NCBI GenBank assembly: GCA_900317325.1
Contig: ONGE01000011.1
Span: forward strand, 21,070-85,069
Direction of reading: 5' to 3'
From: an uncultured Prevotellaceae bacterium
Lineage (GTDB): Bacteria; Bacteroidota; Bacteroidia; Bacteroidales; Muribaculaceae
DNA: 64,000 bases
Shown: positions 61,610 to 64,000 of the stretch, piece after piece
Numbering within the stretch: position 1 is the first letter of the stretch
Layout of the letters: every line of letters starts with the position of its first letter
Translations under genes and position numbers: made by a program
The notes under the pieces: model-generated
The model's database searches: none
Told to the model about the DNA's origin: nothing
The model's input: the letters and a program-made list of their open reading frames with translations, nothing else

Positions 61610-63040
61610 ATGAAAGTGCCGATAAAGCTAAAGAGAATAATCAAAAGGCTCAAACCTGTCAAGAAGCTCAAACGTGCCAAGAAGGTGAAACCCGTCAAGA
61701 AGGGCACGTGGAAGCGCAAACTCAAGGCATTGGACCTGCGCACCGACCGGCGACAGCAGTTGCGCACCCGGGTCGCTGTGGTCCATGATGACACCTCGCG
61801 CCAATGCACCAATTGCGGGACACAGTACACGGGGCGTGTCTGCCCCCAGTGCGGCCAGCCTGGCACGTGGTCCCGTTATACCTGGAAGCAGGCTATTCTC
61901 AATCTCCTCGACATCTGGGGACTGGGTAACCGTCCGATGTTTCGCACGTTGAAGGAACTCTTCTGGCGTCCGGGTTACATGGTCCGTGACTACTTGGGTG
62001 GCCATCGTCAGTTCTATTTCCCGCCGTTCAAGCTCCTTGCCGTGACAGTGGTTTTGTTCATTTCTGTCTCATTTCTGGTGGTGAGGCTGCTGAGACTTGT
62101 CGGTGGGGACGCAGCGGACATAAGCGGTCTGATCGACATGACCATTTCCTCGAACATCGTTGATTTGCTTGAGCGTATCAAGCCTACTGGATTCTTGAAG
62201 GCCATCATCGACGACTTGCTCTTGTTTTTCAATTTCCTTTCCAGGAATCTGCTCTATGACTGGCTGTTTGTCGCTGTGTTCATGGTGCTCTGCATCTGGA
62301 TTGCGTTCAGGCGCGTCAGCAAGTACAACTTTGTCGAGACCTATATCTTTTTCATCTTTGTGTTGTCCCAGTGGACGATTTATAAGTCCGTGGAATTGCT
62401 GGGCACTGGTTTGTGTCGTGCTGTGGAAACGGCTTCACTCTCGAATGCTGCGTCCCAACCGGTAGCGCTCGTTTTTTTGGTCTCGGTTTTCTCTCTGATA
62501 GCAGGTCTGGTCTCGACAGCTTACACCTTCTTTGGCATATATCTGTTTTTGGCAGATTTCAAGCAATTCTATGGCCAGAGTTGGGAATCCACCCTCACCC
62601 GTTTGGGAACTTCGGTTTTGATGGGTATATGGTTCTTGACGATGTTGATCACCTTTGCAGCGGTGATTAGCCCCACGGTGAGCGAATATCGGCCCAATTT
62701 GATACTCCTGATTGTGGCCATCATAGTGGTACCCCTCGCTTTCATCTTTGCCAACGGATATATGACCAAGAATGAGTCACATGTGAATCGCATTGTTAAA
62801 GGTGTGACCAAGGGGTTGATGCTGTCGGTCATTTCTACGTTCTCTTTCAACCTGTTCTTGATCGAGAATAATTACACCCTCCTGAGTGCAATAGCCATCG
62901 AGGTGGCGTATTGTGCGCTGGCGACAGGCCTCAGTATCTTGCCGATTATCTTGTACAAGAAGTTGCGTCGAACTTGGGTCGCTTTCCTGCCTGTGCCTCT
63001 TGTCGTGGCTTTGCTGGCTTGGGTATACTATATCTATTGA
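61610..63040 (+). CDS. DUF3667 membrane protein with basic N-terminal extension
   Basis: Protein of 476 residues. A zinc ribbon (Cys66, Cys69, Cys78, Cys81 in CTNCGTQYTGRVCPQCG) is followed by the DUF3667 core, including DIWGLGNRPMFRTLKELFWRPGYMVRDYL and FPPFKLL, then about seven membrane helices. The first 40 residues are strongly basic and contain three hexapeptide repeats KPVKKL, KRAKKV, KPVKKG (61652-61705). The start is supported by the promoter 4 nt upstream. Family function is unknown; the ribbon and basic tail suggest binding of nucleic acid or acidic lipid headgroups on the cytoplasmic side. Confidence 0.88.
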   Translation: MKVPIKLKRIIKRLKPVKKLKRAKKVKPVKKGTWKRKLKALDLRTDRRQQLRTRVAVVHDDTSRQCTNCGTQYTGRVCPQCGQPGTWSRYTWKQAILNLLDIWGLGNRPMFRTLKELFWRPGYMVRDYLGGHRQFYFPPFKLLAVTVVLFISVSFLVVRLLRLVGGDAADISGLIDMTISSNIVDLLERIKPTGFLKAIIDDLLLFFNFLSRNLLYDWLFVAVFMVLCIWIAFRRVSKYNFVETYIFFIFVLSQWTIYKSVELLGTGLCRAVETASLSNAASQPVALVFLVSVFSLIAGLVSTAYTFFGIYLFLADFKQFYGQSWESTLTRLGTSVLMGIWFLTMLITFAAVISPTVSEYRPNLILLIVAIIVVPLAFIFANGYMTKNESHVNRIVKGVTKGLMLSVISTFSFNLFLIENNYTLLSAIAIEVAYCALATGLSILPIILYKKLRRTWVAFLPVPLVVALLAWVYYIY

Positions 63041-63088
63041 CGCAATGATTATCGCCTTGACAGTTTAGCGCGACGTATGAAAAATAAT

Positions 63089-63120
63089 AAAAAGGATGAG
63101 TTGATGACTCACCCTTTTTT
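63089..63120. terminator. Bidirectional terminator
   Basis: AAAAAGG-a-TGAGT, loop TGATG, ACTCA-c-CCTTTTT, between the convergent DUF3667 and ECF genes, with T runs on both strands. Confidence 0.88.
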
Positions 63121-63154
63121 GTTGTTTGTGATTCTCGGGGAATATGAATCAGAA

Positions 63155-63673
63155 TCAGCGGCGCAGCAGCAGGTTGAGCACCAGCCAGCCACCCACGGCT
63201 TGCAGAATCATGCCGGGATAGCCCAGTTTCCAATCCTGTAATGCGCTGGCAAGACTGCCGGTAATGGCCCATTCGATCAGGCCGCCCACCAGCTGATAGG
63301 CCAGCACTACGCCGATCAACGCCAGCAACGAAGCGCCCTTGCTCTTTCCTGCCATCCAGGCAGCGGCACAGGCCAACAGCACGCCCTTGATCATGATGAT
63401 GGGCAGTGCGGCAACGGGAGGCATGCCGAACAGCATCGAGTTGATGAGCGGCGACAGCACGGCCGTCAGCAAGCCCACACGCAGACCGAACTTATAGGCG
63501 GCAATCAGTGTGAAGAAGTAGATGGGCAACATGATGAGGCCGCCCTGCGGGAACAGGTGGCACAACTGCGGCAACACGATGTTGCCGACAATAAACAACA
63601 CAGCGAACATATAGGTGCGCGTCTCGCGCCATCCCAACGAATACAGTTTTACTGCAGTAGCGTTACTCTCCAT
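63155..63673 (-). CDS. Membrane protein, probable ECF transporter S component
   Basis: Protein of 172 residues with five to six hydrophobic helices and short loops. The pattern (FPQGGLIMLPIYFFTLIAAYKFG, LTAVLSPLINSMLFGMPP) resembles substrate-binding S components of energy-coupling-factor vitamin transporters in Bacteroidetes. The vitamin cannot be assigned, and no ECF ATPase or T component is in the window; S components often share a distant module. Promoter box TATCTTTG is 36 nt upstream. Confidence 0.72.
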   Translation of the reverse strand: MESNATAVKLYSLGWRETRTYMFAVLFIVGNIVLPQLCHLFPQGGLIMLPIYFFTLIAAYKFGLRVGLLTAVLSPLINSMLFGMPPVAALPIIMIKGVLLACAAAWMAGKSKGASLLALIGVVLAYQLVGGLIEWAITGSLASALQDWKLGYPGMILQAVGGWLVLNLLLRR

Positions 63674-63709
63674 TTTGAATCTTGATTTTGATGTTTGTCA
63701 TTCAAGTGG

Positions 63710-63717
63710 CAAAGATA
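63710..63717 (-). promoter_or_regulatory. -7 box TATCTTTG of the ECF S-component gene
   Basis: Minus-strand TATCTTTG, 36 nt upstream of the ATG at 63673. Confidence 0.6.
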
Positions 63718-63756
63718 TAACTAAATCTTCACATTCACAAATATTTCAGGCTCGCG

Positions 63757-63838
63757 ATGCTCGCTGGCGCGAGCAGGTTAAAGGTTATTATGCTCGCTGG
63801 CGCGAGCAGGTTAGAGATTAGTGATTAGAGATTAGTGA
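63757..63838. repeat. Duplicated GCTCGC hairpin and ATTAG heptamers
   Basis: A 24-nt segment containing GCTCGC-tggc-GCGAGC occurs twice (63757-63780 and 63790-63813), followed by four heptamers TTAGAGA/TTAGTGA (63811-63838). A related ATGCTCGCTACGCTCGC lies at 50489-50505. Confidence 0.85.
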
Positions 63839-63853
63839 GGCAGACGCGTTGTA

Positions 63854-63974
63854 GGGCCTCGCCTTGGCGTGGCCGCAACCAGGGCCCCACGCTAAGGCGC
63901 GAAGACGCCAAGATTTTAAAAACAACTATAACAATATTGCATCCGCACTCCAGTTGGTCGGAATGCGGATGCAA
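63854..63974. repeat. Two long hairpins at the window end
   Basis: A 13-bp stem CGCCTTGGCGTGG / CCACGCTAAGGCG (63860-63872 with 63887-63899), which includes the second copy of the 53408 element, and a 15-bp stem with one mismatch (63937-63951 with 63960-63974) similar to the fabD terminator. Confidence 0.8.
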
Positions 63975-64000
63975 TTAGTTTCATTCGTTACAATTGAATG

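Larger units (their letters stand above)
63674..64000. other. Gene-free right end, 327 nt
   Basis: After the ECF S-component promoter, this stretch holds only the repeats and hairpins listed separately. I see no start of a credible gene before the window ends. Confidence 0.7.

Overview
The window looks like chromosomal DNA of a Bacteroidales bacterium, most likely Muribaculaceae-like or Prevotella-like; that placement is inferred from gene content. Supporting signs are the many promoters of the Bacteroidetes type (TTG, 19-20 nt, TAnnTTTG), a type IX secretion Plug protein, a DUF3667 protein, carboxynorspermidine decarboxylase, and numerous small lipoproteins. I see no insertion sequence, prophage, CRISPR array or rRNA operon. 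About 51 protein genes and one degenerate tRNA are supported.

Layout. 0-6 kb: truncated Ca/Na antiporter, T9SS Plug protein, then nspC-uvrD on the minus strand. 6-11 kb: five consecutive minus-strand genes for exported proteins of mostly unknown function, apparently one operon. 11-15.4 kb: orphan HsdR-N nuclease-fold protein, M64 peptidase, gpmI, a small lipoprotein. 15.5-28 kb: four tandem subtilisin-like proteases and a GH53 galactanase, all ending in a paired dockerin-like calcium-binding module, followed upstream by holA. 28-36.5 kb: ridA, an aminopeptidase C, mutS2, dcp, small lipoproteins and an acetyltransferase. 36.7-44.3 kb: Zn protease, hisS, a Crp-type regulator, a TSCPD protein, then a tight operon of two lipoproteins, an MBL-fold hydrolase, an orphan UmuD and an LtaS-like sulfatase. 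44.3-52 kb: hemerythrin plus LuxR pair, mlaE-mlaF, and the preQ0/preQ1 genes queF, queC, queE and queD flanking fabD. 52-64 kb: WG-repeat lipoprotein, a dockerin/SUMF1 protein, groES-groEL, M1 aminopeptidase, nhaC, DUF3667 protein, an ECF S component.

How genes work together. The GH53 enzyme and the four proteases look like an export set for breaking down plant pectic galactan and protein, sharing a C-terminal module. QueD, QueE, QueC and QueF form the pathway from 6-carboxytetrahydropterin to preQ1. MlaE and MlaF are the membrane and ATPase parts of a lipid transporter whose MCE subunit is not in view.

The most unusual features are non-coding. (1) Many spacers hold tandem arrays built on a YTAR core repeated every 7 nt (sometimes 9 nt); the 7-nt arrays put stop codons in all six frames and supply the actual stop codon of four genes. 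(2) A decayed tRNA-Ala(AGC) lies between a good promoter and nhaC. (3) A near-perfect sigma-54 type -24/-12 element precedes groES. (4) Three genes have a TAnnTTTG box only 4-5 nt before their ATG, implying leaderless mRNAs. (5) A REP-like palindrome sits in frame inside the M64 peptidase gene.
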